Positions 1 through 8,426 of a DNA stretch of 64,000 nucleotides are shown piece by piece. The DNA is from G963665405 sp963665405. GTDB taxonomy: Bacteria > Chloroflexota > Dehalococcoidia > Lucifugimonadales > G963665405. Each line of letters opens with the position of its first letter. Within the stretch, counting starts at the first letter, position 1. The stretch is taken from assembly GCA_963665405.2 (NCBI GenBank), contig CAXXUH010000003.1, positions 310,001 to 374,000 on the forward strand. Reading direction: 5' to 3'. Both the position numbers and the translations under genes were made by a program. The notes beneath the pieces are model-generated. The model did not search any database and was not told the origin of the DNA. It saw nothing but the letters and a program-made list of their open reading frames with translations.

Positions 1-723
1 GTCGGCGCCGACGATGACGGCCTGCACCTGACCGCCGCGAATGAGCTGTCCGGCCGCCGAGTCGGGGAGAAGGGTCGTGTCGATCCCGGACCGGACGAGC
101 TCCCAGGCCGTCAGGCGCGCGCCCTGCAGCAGCGGACGGGTCTCAGTCGCGAACACCGCCACGATCCTCCGGTCGGCCCAGGCCGTCCGGATGACCCCGA
201 GCGCGGTTCCGTACCCTCCGGTGGCGAGCGCCCCGGCGTTGCAGTGAGTCAGCACGCGGCTGCCGTGGTCGAGCAGGTCGGCGCCGAGCCGGCCGATCCG
301 GCGATTCGCGTCCGCGTCCTCCTGCTGGATTCTGATGGCTTCGGCGGCCAGAGCTTCCGCCATGCTTTCGCCGGACTTTATCAGCCCCGCCGCCGACAGC
401 ATCCGATCGACCGCCCACGCCAGATTGGCCCCGGTTGGCCGGGCGGCCTTGATCTCGACCGCCGCCGTTTCCAACTTGCTCATAAGCGGGTGGCCCGGTG
501 TTTGGGAAAACTCGGCCGCGGCCAGGGCGAGGGCATAGGCTCCGGCAACCCCGATAGCCGGCGCCCCTCGAATCCGCATCTGCCGGATCGCGTCGATCAC
601 GTCTCGATAGTCGTTCAGCTTCAGCCACACCTCATCCTGCGGCAGCCTGGTCTGGTCGAGCAGGTCGACCCTGCCTTCGTGCCAGCGGATGCACTGGATG
701 CCTGGGGCTTCAACTGTCGTCAT
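1..723 (-). CDS. mtnA: S-methyl-5-thioribose-1-phosphate isomerase, C-terminus beyond window
   Basis: Isomerises methylthioribose-1-phosphate to methylthioribulose-1-phosphate in the methionine salvage pathway (cytoplasm). 241 codons are visible with no stop, so the C-terminal third (about 100 residues) lies before position 1. The start ATG at 723 gives MTTVEAPGIQ. Family hallmarks occur in order: RIRGAPAIG near residue 47, NLAWAVDRM near 100, VLTHCNAGALATGGYGTALG near 160, ETRPLLQGARLTAWEL near 195, and IVGAD at the window edge, which includes the family's catalytic Cys and Asp regions. The gene lies behind a SAM-I riboswitch, an independent confirmation of its role in methionine/SAM metabolism. 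Assignment is by motif recall and is secure. Confidence 0.95.
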   Translation of the reverse strand, partial: MTTVEAPGIQCIRWHEGRVDLLDQTRLPQDEVWLKLNDYRDVIDAIRQMRIRGAPAIGVAGAYALALAAAEFSQTPGHPLMSKLETAAVEIKAARPTGANLAWAVDRMLSAAGLIKSGESMAEALAAEAIRIQQEDADANRRIGRLGADLLDHGSRVLTHCNAGALATGGYGTALGVIRTAWADRRIVAVFATETRPLLQGARLTAWELVRSGIDTTLLPDSAAGQLIRGGQVQAVIVGAD

Positions 724-817
724 GGGGTCTCTTCACACTAGGGAACGTCCGGGGGCGTCCGAGCGGCGTCCTGCCTGGGGTGGGACCTCGTTCCACGATC
801 ACGGGACGAGGCCGGTC

Positions 818-853
818 TCAAAACAAAGACTTCTCTGGATGAGAGAAGTCTTT
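818..853 (-). terminator. Intrinsic terminator of the mtnA SAM riboswitch
   Basis: On the minus strand a perfect 12-bp stem (AAAGACTTCTCT / AGAGAAGTCTTT, 842-853 and 825-836) with a 5-nt loop is followed by GTTTTGAG. It lies between the aptamer and the mtnA start, the expected expression platform. When SAM is bound the hairpin should form and stop transcription. Confidence 0.88.
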
Positions 854-861
854 CGGTCGAA

Positions 862-990
862 GATCTCGCTCTCATCTCCCGAGCAATTTGGGCTCGCCGG
901 AATTGGCACCGTATCGCGCGCCTGGGCGCCACGACCGGTTGCCGGGCTTCGAAGGGCCGGTCCCTCCGCCTCTCTGGATAAGAGTCTCTA
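862..990 (-). promoter_or_regulatory. SAM-I (S-box) riboswitch aptamer
   Basis: Read on the minus strand from 990, the conserved S-box core is nearly complete: CTCTTATCCAGAGAGG, then GGAGGGACCGGCCC, then GAAGCCCGGCAACC, then GGTGCCAATTCC, and the closing AGATGAGAG of P1 near 870-880. It controls mtnA by SAM-dependent transcription termination together with the hairpin at 825-853. Confidence 0.95.
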
Positions 991-1070
991 CTATTCAGAT
1001 GTGTTCGGCTGCTCCGCTTCGGGGGGCCCTCCGTCTCTCGTGGTCGGCTTTCCGCGCATAAAACGGAAAA

Positions 1071-1099
1071 ATGCTACTATGGCCCGCCCGCAGTGTCAA
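1071..1099 (-). promoter_or_regulatory. Sigma70-type promoter for the riboswitch/mtnA transcript
   Basis: Minus strand: TTGACA (1099-1094), 17-nt spacer, TAGCAT (1076-1071). The inferred start near 1063 places the aptamer about 75 nt into the leader. Confidence 0.75.
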
Positions 1100-1187
1100 G
1101 GCGCGCCCGCTCTGCCGACGAGCTCGCCCACCCTGTTAGTTAATCGGAGCCGGGACAAACAAAACCGACGCTAGCAGAATGACAAGA

Positions 1188-1460
1188 AGTCGGGATTGCC
1201 GGTCCTTCCGCGGAAGGATGAGGGCCTCCGTTGTCATTCTGAGCGAAGAGAAGAATCTGGGGAGGCGGAAGGCCCCCCATGCGTACGCCGATTAGGCCCC
1301 ACCCCAAAATAGAGAGGTATATGATTTCTGAGGGACACCCTCAGACTCCCAGCAGAGGGGTCGAGCCCCTCTGCACACCCCCTGCCGTTGTCATTCTGCG
1401 CCACCAACAACAAAGCCTTGAAACACTCACAGGCTCTGAGCGAATAGAAGAATCTGGAGC
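1188..1460. repeat. Intergenic repeats upstream of mtnA
   Basis: A gap without genes. It contains two copies of a TTGTCATTCTGAGCGAAG...GAAGAATCTGG motif (1229-1262, and a split copy 1386-1455 with about 45 nt inserted in its middle). It also holds one minus-oriented double-hairpin repeat (family A, 1325-1378; stems CTGAGGG/CCCTCAG and GCAGAGGGG/CCCCTCTGC). A third degenerate copy of the CATTC motif lies at 28517-28550. Confidence 0.7.
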
Positions 1461-1551
1461 GGGGTCTAAACCTCGGTCGTAGGGGCGCACGGCCGTACGC
1501 CCGAGAGTCTCCTTCAGAACTGGTTTCTCCCCCCTTCCTGGCCATGTACGG

Positions 1552-1770
1552 ACCGGGGACAGGGGCTTTTCAAAGTCCGGCAGTTGGCCATCCAGCGGTC
1601 GTTCCACGCCTCCGACTTTCCTGCGCGTAGGAGCCCACGGGGCACGCGCTAGGCCCCGGCCGGGGGTTCCGAAGGGGGCAGAGCCCCCTTTGCGGGGTTT
1701 GGGGTGCCCCCAAACTACAGGGCGGGCGGGTGGGAAAGAGACAGGCACGCTAAAGGGGCTGGAAGGGGCC
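1552..1770 (+). repeat. Degenerate/short copy of the MITE-like family B
   Basis: Starts CAGGGGCTTTTCAAAGTCC and continues TTGGCCATCCAGCGG, then GGGGGTTCCGAAGGGGGCAG and the GGGTTTGGGGTGCCCC core, as in the full copies at 4666, 22579, 50064 and 53092. The CTTCATAGCTGCCGGTCTTA hairpin segment is missing. The right inverted end is eroded. Confidence 0.65.
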
Positions 1771-1865
1771 AGGTCCAATGATGCTTCGCTCATCGAGACT
1801 CTCGATGCCCCGATTCATCGGGGCGTATCGGAGGGGACGGTCGAAAGGGCTTCGTGAACACCCTG

Positions 1866-3005
1866 TTAACCTATCCTGCCGAACTCCGGAAGGGGACCGC
1901 CTATCAGTGGCCGGAGGTAGACGAGAAACTCCGGGGTCACGAAGCCGGTGGACCGATCCAGATACTCGTCCGGCATCGTCCTGACCCGGTCGGCAACGTC
2001 GGCCAGCGGCGCCACCCCCGTGCTGCACGAGCGGACGGCAGCACGTCCCGGCCGCCTCTTCGCCGTCCTGGGCACGTCGGTCCGCGCATCGGTGCGATAC
2101 ACACATGCCGCCATGGAGCGTTGGATGGTTCCGGGCGCCTCGTAACGGGCCCTGGTCCGCAGCCGCCTGGCTACGGCGGTGGCCAGATACCGGCCGGCGC
2201 CGTCGAAGTAGGGGTGGCCGAAGTCGTCTACGAAGAGCGGCTCTCCCTGTGCGCCGAGGACGCCGTCGGGACCCCTGGCGTTCTCCGCGACGACGGCCAG
2301 CGCATACCCGAATCGTGAGCAGGCGTCCTCCACGGTGTCGAGGAACCGGTCCTCGTCGACGGGGACCTCTGGGACGCATATGACGTGCGGGGCGTCGCGC
2401 TCGTCGCGCCGTGCGAGGGCGGACGAGGCGGCCAGCCAGCCGGCATCCCGTCCCATCACCTCCAGGATCGTCACCGGTGCGGCTCGGCCCATCGCCTCCG
2501 CGTCCCGGCCGGACCCCATCGTGGCCAGGACCACGAACCTCGCGGCGCTGCCGTACCCCGGGCAGTGGTCCGTCACCATCAGGTCGTTGTCGATCGTCTT
2601 CGGGACGTTCATCACCGTCAGCGAGACCCCGGCGGACGCGGCCGCGGCCGCCAAGGCGTGTCCCGTGGCGGCTGAGTCGTTCCCGCCGACGATGATCAGG
2701 AGCTCGATTCCCCGCCTCCGAAGGACCTTCAGGACCGGGCCGACGTCTTCAGTCGTCAGCTTGCGGCGGGTCGAGCCGAGCGCCGCGCCGGGGCTCGCGG
2801 CGATCCTGCGCCAGCTCGCCTTCGAGACCTTCCCGAGATCTTCGAGCCGGTCGTCCACGAGACCCTCGAGGCCGTGGACCGCTCCGTAGACCTGGCCGAA
2901 GGCGTCGCTGTCGAACGCCTCCTGGACGATCCCGAAGAGGCTCCGGTTGATAACGGGCGTTGGACCGCCCGACTGCATCGTCAGCAGGTTCGGCTTCTTC
3001 GTCAT
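1866..3005 (-). CDS. 6-phosphofructokinase family protein (PfkA fold), C-terminal region disturbed
   Basis: Predicted phosphofructokinase, 379 aa, phosphorylating fructose-6-phosphate in glycolysis. Visible: N-terminal SGGPTPVINRSL, phosphate-donor loop IIVGGNDSAATGH (about residue 104), substrate motif PKTIDNDL (about 134), MGRDAGWLAA (about 184), APGTIQRSMAAC (about 294). The G-G-N-D-S loop differs from the ATP-type GGDGS and resembles pyrophosphate-type enzymes, so the phosphoryl donor is uncertain. Between about 2040 and 2110 the protein reads RTAKRRPGRAAVRSC. Another frame gives AQDGEEAA before rejoining GRAAVR, and the usual glycine/valine-rich strand is missing, so a pair of indels or a short deletion is likely. 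It lies 48 nt downstream of the acyl-CoA ligase and is probably cotranscribed with it. Confidence 0.82.
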   Translation of the reverse strand: MTKKPNLLTMQSGGPTPVINRSLFGIVQEAFDSDAFGQVYGAVHGLEGLVDDRLEDLGKVSKASWRRIAASPGAALGSTRRKLTTEDVGPVLKVLRRRGIELLIIVGGNDSAATGHALAAAAASAGVSLTVMNVPKTIDNDLMVTDHCPGYGSAARFVVLATMGSGRDAEAMGRAAPVTILEVMGRDAGWLAASSALARRDERDAPHVICVPEVPVDEDRFLDTVEDACSRFGYALAVVAENARGPDGVLGAQGEPLFVDDFGHPYFDGAGRYLATAVARRLRTRARYEAPGTIQRSMAACVYRTDARTDVPRTAKRRPGRAAVRSCSTGVAPLADVADRVRTMPDEYLDRSTGFVTPEFLVYLRPLIGGPLPEFGRIG

Positions 3006-3053
3006 CTCTCAGACGCCGTTGAGGTTGGACCTGTCGTTATACGCGCCCGACGG

Positions 3054-4562
3054 CTACCCGTCCACCAGGAACGCGGCCGCCACGTGGCGGCGCTGTATCT
3101 TGCCCGTCACCGTCCGCGGAAGGCTGTCGGCGACGTAGATGCGGTCGGGCACCTTGAACGCGGCCAGGCGCTCGCCGCAGAACGTCCTCAACGCCGCTTC
3201 GTCCGCATCGTCTCTCAGCACCACCGCGGCGTGGACCGCCTCGCCGTACTTGGAGTCCGGTGCCGCGAAGCAGACCGCCTCGGCCACCGAGGGGTGGGCG
3301 AGCAGGGCCGCGTCCACCTCCAGTGGCGATATCTTCTCGCCTCCCCGGTTTATCAGCTCCTTGATCCGTCCTGTCAGCGTCAGGTACGCGTCGCCGCTCA
3401 GGAACCCCTGATCGCCGGTGCGGAACCACCCGTCGCTGAACGACTCCTGGTTCGCGGCCGGGTTGTTGCGGTAGCCGCCCATCACGTTGGGACCCTTTAT
3501 AGCTACCTCACCGACATCCCCGGCCTCCATGAATCTCCCGTCCCGGTCCATTACCCCGACCTCGACCCCGGTCGCGGCTCCCACGGTTCCGGGGACGCGG
3601 TCGCCCGGCGGCAGGGGGTTCGACGTCATCTGGTGGGCGGCCTCCGTCATTCCATAGGCCTCGAGCACCGGCGCGCCGAAGCGGCTTTCCAGATTGCCGA
3701 GCACCCTCGGTGCCAGCGCGGCCGAGCACGACCTGATGAACCGGAAGCTCTCGCGCGGCGCGCCGTCTGCGTCGGCCCGGTCGAGAAGTATCTGGTGGAT
3801 GGTCGGGACCGCGGAGTACCAGGTTGCCCCGGTCGCCGTCCGGGTCGGCCAGAACGCGCCCGCGCTGAACCGCGAGGGCACGACCATCTCCCCTCCGGAG
3901 GCCAGCGTCGAGAGGGCGGCTCCGACGAGGCCGTGGACGTGGAACAGCGGCATGACCACCATCGCCACGTCCTCCGGCGACAGGGCGTAGCTGGCCCCGA
4001 TGTTCTCGACCGAGGCCAGCAGGTTCGCGTGGGTCAGGGGTACGCCCTTGGGCCGGCTCGTGGTGCCCGACGTGTGGAGAAAGAGGGCCACGTCGCTGCC
4101 GTCGGGTGGCTCCGGATCCGACCGGTTCGTGAGCTGCCGGCCCTCGCGGGTCAGCTCCACGGTTCCACCGGGCGTCGGGGAGGCGGCGAGAACGGGGATT
4201 CCGAGCTCGCCGGCCGCCTCACGTGCGGCGAGGACGTCCGGCGGCAGGATCGCGAGCCGCGACGAGGCGTCGCCCATGTAGAAAGCGAACTCTTCACGCG
4301 TATACGCGGGGTTGAGAGGAGCCGCGATCGCACCGGCCCTCAAAACGGCGAGGAACGTCACGAGGAACTCCAGGCCGTTCGGCAGAGCCATCGAAACCGC
4401 ACTGCCGCGCTCCAGGCCCGCGCCCGCCAGCAGCTCGGCGACACGATCGACCTCGTCCCGAAGCGATCCGTAGCTCAGGGCGGGGCCGCCGGGGATCGTA
4501 ACGGCGGTGGACGCCGGTGAGTCCGAGCTCAGAATGCTGAGAAGAGAGTTTGAGGTCTTCAT
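3054..4562 (-). CDS. AMP-dependent acyl-CoA synthetase, oxalyl-CoA synthetase (AAE3/Pcs60)-like
   Basis: ANL-superfamily adenylating ligase, 502 aa, forming an acyl-CoA from acid, ATP and CoA. Core motifs: P-loop FLHTSGTTSRPKGVPLTHAN (about residue 165), MPLFHVHGL (about 200), YGMTEAAHQMTSNPLP (about 300), GWFRTGDQG (about 385), hinge GRIKELINRGGEKISPLEVD (about 400) and the catalytic Lys motif PRTVTGKIQRR (about 485). The NPLPPGDRVPG stretch and the RFIRSCSAALAP block resemble plant AAE3/yeast Pcs60 oxalyl-CoA synthetases more than long-chain FadD. Oxalate is therefore the best-guess substrate, from remembered family sequence rather than a search. It is first gene of a two-gene minus-strand unit with the PfkA-type kinase. 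Confidence 0.85.
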   Translation of the reverse strand: MKTSNSLLSILSSDSPASTAVTIPGGPALSYGSLRDEVDRVAELLAGAGLERGSAVSMALPNGLEFLVTFLAVLRAGAIAAPLNPAYTREEFAFYMGDASSRLAILPPDVLAAREAAGELGIPVLAASPTPGGTVELTREGRQLTNRSDPEPPDGSDVALFLHTSGTTSRPKGVPLTHANLLASVENIGASYALSPEDVAMVVMPLFHVHGLVGAALSTLASGGEMVVPSRFSAGAFWPTRTATGATWYSAVPTIHQILLDRADADGAPRESFRFIRSCSAALAPRVLGNLESRFGAPVLEAYGMTEAAHQMTSNPLPPGDRVPGTVGAATGVEVGVMDRDGRFMEAGDVGEVAIKGPNVMGGYRNNPAANQESFSDGWFRTGDQGFLSGDAYLTLTGRIKELINRGGEKISPLEVDAALLAHPSVAEAVCFAAPDSKYGEAVHAAVVLRDDADEAALRTFCGERLAAFKVPDRIYVADSLPRTVTGKIQRRHVAAAFLVDG

Positions 4563-4665
4563 GGTCGAGACGCGCCGGGTGCCACCGAACGGGTCCGATG
4601 CGGAGGTATACGATCCGATTCTAACACGGTCCCCTGTAAGGCCGCGAGCCGGCCGCGGTTACGCC

Positions 4666-4969
4666 CAGGGTCTTTTCAAATTCCGATAGTTGGCCATCCG
4701 GCGTGTGGCTCCAGGCCGTCGACCTTCCTCAGCGTAGAAGCGCGCAGGGCATACGCCACGCCCCGGCCGGGGGTTCCGAAGGGGGCAGAACCCCCTTTGC
4801 GGTCCGCCTCAGGCGGATGGGTGCCCCTGAGTCTCTGGCGGCGTGGCCTTTTGCAAGTCGCCCCTCCCGGTCTTCATAGCTGCCGGTCTTACCGGCCGGG
4901 TGGGCGGGAACAAGAAGGCGCCTCAACGGGGGAGGTACGGGGGGTAGTGGGAGAACGAAAAGACCCTGC
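4666..4969 (+). mobile_element. MITE-like element, family B, copy 1 (best preserved)
   Basis: Non-coding element of about 304 bp. Ends CAGGGTCTTTTC (4666-4677) and GAAAAGACCCTG (4957-4968) are perfect 12-bp inverted repeats. Flanks are GGTTACGCC (4657-4665) and GGTTACACC (4970-4978), an 8/9 match consistent with a 9-bp target duplication. Internal landmarks: GGGTTCCGAAGGGGGCAG and a GCCGGTCTTACCGGC hairpin near 4885. No ORF in it is credible. Mobilisation in trans by a transposase that makes 9-bp duplications is inferred. Confidence 0.85.
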
Positions 4970-5029
4970 GGTTACACCAGACGTGCGCGCACTCTTCGAG
5001 TACGCGTACACACACTCCCTTAGTAAGTC

Positions 5030-5062
5030 TTGACACTATTTGGAGGTAAGTATATACTTACC
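5030..5062 (+). promoter_or_regulatory. Promoter with palindromic operator for the binding-protein gene
   Basis: TTGACA (5030-5035), 17-nt spacer, TATACT (5053-5058). An 18-bp perfect palindrome, GGTAAGTATATACTTACC (5045-5062), covers the -10 box and is placed for repression. Because the downstream gene looks like an iron-binding protein, a metal-responsive repressor (DtxR/MntR class) is an attractive but unproven ligand. Confidence 0.8.
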
Positions 5063-5127
5063 GGTGGCCTAAGTATCGACATAGTGCGTCGCTGCGTCAC
5101 TGCCATTTCCACCCCCGAGGTTGCTGC

Positions 5128-6156
5128 ATGCTCGTCCGCCGCGCGCTCCTCGGCGCAGCGGTCCTGCTGTTCGCTCTCCTCGCGGTGGCAGGCTGCGCGA
5201 ACGAGGAAGTGGGCGAGGCCCCCGACTCTCCGGGCTCGCTGGTCGTCTACTCGGGTCGGAGCGAGTCGTTGGTGGGTCCGCTCATCGAGCAGTTCGAGCA
5301 GGCGACCGGGATCGACGTCAAAGTGAAGTACGGCGGAACGGCGGAGCTGGCCGCGACGCTGCTCGAAGAGGGCGACAACACTCCCGCCGACGTCTTCTTC
5401 GCCCAGGACCCGGGAGGGCTCGGCGCGGTCGTCGGCTCACTGTCCGTGCTCCCAAAGGACATCCTGGCCCTGGTGCCGAAGACGTTCACGTCTCCAGAGG
5501 GCCGGTGGCTCGGAATCTCCGGCCGTGCCAGGGTCGTCGTCTACAACACCGACACGCTGTCCGAGCAGGATCTCCCCGCGTCGATCGCCGGGTTCACGGA
5601 CCCCATGTGGAAGGGAAGAATCGGGTGGGCTCCCGGAAACGGGTCGTTCCAGGCGATGGTGACCGCCATGCGAGTGGTTTGGGGAGAGCTTCAAACCCGG
5701 TCGTGGCTGGAGGGCGTGCACGCCAACGAGCCGAAGGTATATCCGAAGAACACCCCCATAGTCGCTGCGGTCGGGGCCGGAGAGATCGAGGTGGGCTTCG
5801 TGAACCACTACTACCTCTACCGTTTCATCCAGGAAGAGGGTGACGACTTCCCGGCAAGGAACTCGCATCTTCGGGAGGGCGGACCCGGGAGCGTGGTGCT
5901 CGTAGCCGGTGCCGGGATACTGGACACAGCCGAGAATCGCAAGAACGCCGAGGCGTTCCTACGGTTCATGGTCTCGACGGAGGCCCAGCAGTACTTTGCG
6001 AGCGAGACCCTGGAGTATCCCCTCGTCGAGGGAGTGACAACCCATCCGCTTCTGACTCCTATAGGGGAGATAGCGAGGCCCGAAATCGACATGGCGGGCC
6101 TTGCCGACCTCCGCGGCACCCAGGACCTCCTCAGAGACCTTGGCATTATTCCGTGA
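5128..6156 (+). CDS. ABC transporter substrate-binding lipoprotein, Fe(III)-type (FbpA/FutA-like)
   Basis: Periplasmic-type solute-binding lipoprotein, 342 aa. The signal peptide has lipobox LAVAGC (Cys23). The mature part opens with LVVYSGRSESL, typical of the ferric-ion binding family, and carries a tyrosine cluster NHYYLY at residues 226-231 in the position of the iron-ligating tyrosines of FbpA. NTDTL, GRIGWAPGNGSFQ and PIVAAVGAGE are further family landmarks. ATG at 5128 follows GAGGTTGCTGC. No permease or ATPase gene follows: the next 900 bp are repeats. It is either an orphan component or has lost its partners. Thiosulfate or phosphonate binding is less likely. Confidence 0.85.
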   Translation: MLVRRALLGAAVLLFALLAVAGCANEEVGEAPDSPGSLVVYSGRSESLVGPLIEQFEQATGIDVKVKYGGTAELAATLLEEGDNTPADVFFAQDPGGLGAVVGSLSVLPKDILALVPKTFTSPEGRWLGISGRARVVVYNTDTLSEQDLPASIAGFTDPMWKGRIGWAPGNGSFQAMVTAMRVVWGELQTRSWLEGVHANEPKVYPKNTPIVAAVGAGEIEVGFVNHYYLYRFIQEEGDDFPARNSHLREGGPGSVVLVAGAGILDTAENRKNAEAFLRFMVSTEAQQYFASETLEYPLVEGVTTHPLLTPIGEIARPEIDMAGLADLRGTQDLLRDLGIIP

Positions 6157-6675
6157 CGGCTAGGAGCCGTATCCAAGAGAAGAGGACGCGGAACCCAGAT
6201 CCCGACTTGTCGGGATCGCAAGAAGTCTGAGAGCCTGCCCTGAGCTCCGATCCTATCGAGAGTCTCGGCATAGTTGGACCCGCCGAAGGGGTTTCCCTCA
6301 GAAATCACCCCCAAGCGGGGCGAGGAAATGGGGAGCACAGAGGGGCGGGGCCCCTAGGGTGCTCCCACACCACAGGGAGGGTGGGTGGGAAACAGAAAGG
6401 CGCCCCAAAGGGGCCAGGGGGATGGTCGGAAGGATTGTCCAACACTGAACGAGCGTCGTGACTGGCAGAAGGAGCAACTCTCCAGGGCCTGTAGGGGCGG
6501 CAAGGCTTATCCCCTGACAGGATGATGAGATATGGGGAGTGCAGAGGGGCAAAGCCCCTTTGCGGGGAGTCTGAGGGCCTCCCGCAGATATAACTTCTCT
6601 TCCCAATTCCTGGCCAGGAAGGGGGCCAGGGGGATGGTCGAAAGGCTTTTTAAGACCCTGTTATGAGGTGACCGG
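6157..6675 (+). repeat. Gene-free stretch filled with intergenic repeats
   Basis: Contains a CCCGACTTGTCGGG hairpin (6198-6211), two family A hairpin units (6328-6354 and 6534-6590), a short family B-like piece (6355-6420) and two copies of a motif ending GGGGGATGGTCGAAAGG (about 6418-6445 and 6630-6660). No gene is visible. Confidence 0.65.
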
Positions 6676-6795
6676 GTGTACAGACACTACCGGAGATACA
6701 GAAACGAGCGATTGGGCCGGGTCGCAGCCTCGCATTGGGCGATACTCGGCCTGGTCTCAGCGGTCGTCGCCGCCGGGGTTCTCCTGAGAGCGTAG
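6676..6795 (+). CDS. Possible 39-aa single-pass membrane peptide
   Basis: A GTG start with GAGGTG 6 nt upstream opens a 39-codon frame: a basic, tyrosine-rich N-terminus (YRHYRRYRNERLGR) and a C-terminal hydrophobic run WAILGLVSAVVAAGVLL. No homologue is recognised. The good Shine-Dalgarno and basic-then-hydrophobic layout are the only support, in a gap otherwise filled with repeats. Confidence 0.3.
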   Translation: MYRHYRRYRNERLGRVAASHWAILGLVSAVVAAGVLLRA

Positions 6796-7048
6796 GAGGC
6801 CCTCTAGACGTCAGAGCGGATCAGCAGGCCCACGGCTCAGCACCTCCCCGCTGAGCAGCGGAACGGGTGGCGAGCCGAACGACGGCAGCAGCCTGGAGCG
6901 CCTCATCGACCAAGCCTTTTTCCGAATGGTGACACCGCGACGCCGGAAGTGATACCATCCAACCGGCCCGGACGACCGCCAAGGGCCGAAGCCCGTAACA
7001 GCGGCGTCCCGAGGGCCTATTCCGACACACTGAACAGGAGGAGTACCG

Positions 7049-8413
7049 ATGGTTACCACGCGCCTGACCGGTGAGGAGATCGAGGAGCTGCAGGCACTGG
7101 GCAGCGCCCACTTCTGGCCCCACTCTCGACCGGCTGGAGACATGTCCGACGAGACTGGGATCAAGCTCGTCACCGGTGGGGAGGGCATCTGGGTCGAAGG
7201 CGCCGACGGGAACCGCTACGTCGACCTCATCGCCGGGATGTGGCTGAAGAACATCGGACACGGTCGCAAGGAGATCGCCGAGGCCGTCTACAAGCAGATG
7301 CTGGACATCAGCTACTCCCCCGGCGGGACCGTCTCTCCGTCGACGGTGAAGCTGGCCGCCAAGGTCGCTAGCCTGGCGCCCGACAAAGAGTCGAGGGTCT
7401 ACTTCGTCAGTGGCGGGTCCGAGGCCGTGGAGACCGCTCTCAAGATCGCGAAGAAGTACCAGAGGAACGTCGGACAGCCCGGCCGCTACAAGGTCATCAG
7501 CAGGCGGAACTCCTACCACGGCGCGACCCACGCGTGCATAGCCCTGGGCGGCCACCCCGTGAACTCGCCCAACGACTACGGTCCGCCGCTTCCCGGCAAC
7601 GTACACGTCGCCCAGCCCGGCGTGGACTGCGGCGCCCCAGGCGACTGCGACCTCAGCTGCGCCCGTGACATCGAGAAGGCGATCCTCCACGAGGAGCCTT
7701 CCACGGTGGCGGCGTTCATTGGGGAGCCCATCTCGGCAGCGGCCGGAATTCACGTTCCGCATCCCGACTACTGGCCGACCATCAGAGAGATATGCGACCG
7801 GTACGGCGTCGTCATGATCGTCGACGAGGTCATCACCGGGTTCGGGCGTACCGGCAAGATGTTCGCCACTGAGAACTGGGGGATCAAGCCCGACATCTTC
7901 ACCGTCGCCAAGGCCCTGACCAGCGGCTACCTGCCGATAGGCGCGGCGGTCGTCAGCAAGAAGGTCGCCGACACGATGGTCGGCGAAGGAGAGCAGAGCC
8001 TGAAGCATCTGATCACCTTCGGAGGCAACCCGCCCGCATGTGCCGCCGGCCTGACCAACGTGGAAATAATCGAGAAGGAGAACCTCGTCGAGAACTCGGC
8101 CACGATGGGCGAGTACCTCTTCGAGCAGCTTCAGACGCTCTACGAGCACAAGATCACCGGCGACGTTCGCGGAGGAATGGGCCTTCTGGCAGCTGTCGAG
8201 TTCGTCAAGAACCGCGACCCGAAGACACCGTTCGCTCCCGAGGACCAGTTCGACAGGAAGCTCGGGCTGGCAATGGAGAAGCACGGCCTCCTCGGGCGCG
8301 GCTTCATGGGCACCATGTTCTTCTCGCCGCCCCTCACCATCACCAAGGACGAGATAGACCACGTCGTCCATCAGGTCAACGAGGTGGCGTCGGAGGTCGA
8401 AGCAAGCCTCTAG
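7049..8413 (+). CDS. Class III (omega/ornithine-type) aminotransferase
   Basis: PLP-dependent aminotransferase, fold type I subgroup II, 454 aa, transferring an amino group between an omega-amino acid or amine and an oxo acid. Motifs: FVSGGSEAVETALKIA (PLP phosphate site, about residue 125), SYHGATHA (about 157), IVDEVITGFGRTGKMF (Asp of PLP ring, about 260), and FTVAKALTSGYLPIGA with the Schiff-base lysine K288. Start ATG at 7049 follows AGGAGG by 7 nt. It stands alone between repeat clusters, so the substrate cannot be read from context. Beta-alanine/GABA/pyruvate-type activity is possible. Confidence 0.88.
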   Translation: MVTTRLTGEEIEELQALGSAHFWPHSRPAGDMSDETGIKLVTGGEGIWVEGADGNRYVDLIAGMWLKNIGHGRKEIAEAVYKQMLDISYSPGGTVSPSTVKLAAKVASLAPDKESRVYFVSGGSEAVETALKIAKKYQRNVGQPGRYKVISRRNSYHGATHACIALGGHPVNSPNDYGPPLPGNVHVAQPGVDCGAPGDCDLSCARDIEKAILHEEPSTVAAFIGEPISAAAGIHVPHPDYWPTIREICDRYGVVMIVDEVITGFGRTGKMFATENWGIKPDIFTVAKALTSGYLPIGAAVVSKKVADTMVGEGEQSLKHLITFGGNPPACAAGLTNVEIIEKENLVENSATMGEYLFEQLQTLYEHKITGDVRGGMGLLAAVEFVKNRDPKTPFAPEDQFDRKLGLAMEKHGLLGRGFMGTMFFSPPLTITKDEIDHVVHQVNEVASEVEASL

Positions 8414-8426
8414 CGAACAAAGAAAC

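Noticed and set aside
143..628. Long minus-strand and plus-strand ORFs overlapping mtnA
   Set aside because: Arg/Pro-rich shadow frames of a GC-rich gene. The mtnA frame carries all family motifs.
2874..4520. 548-codon plus-strand ORF opposite the acyl-CoA ligase
   Set aside because: Antisense shadow with biased composition and no domain. The minus-strand ligase is unambiguous.
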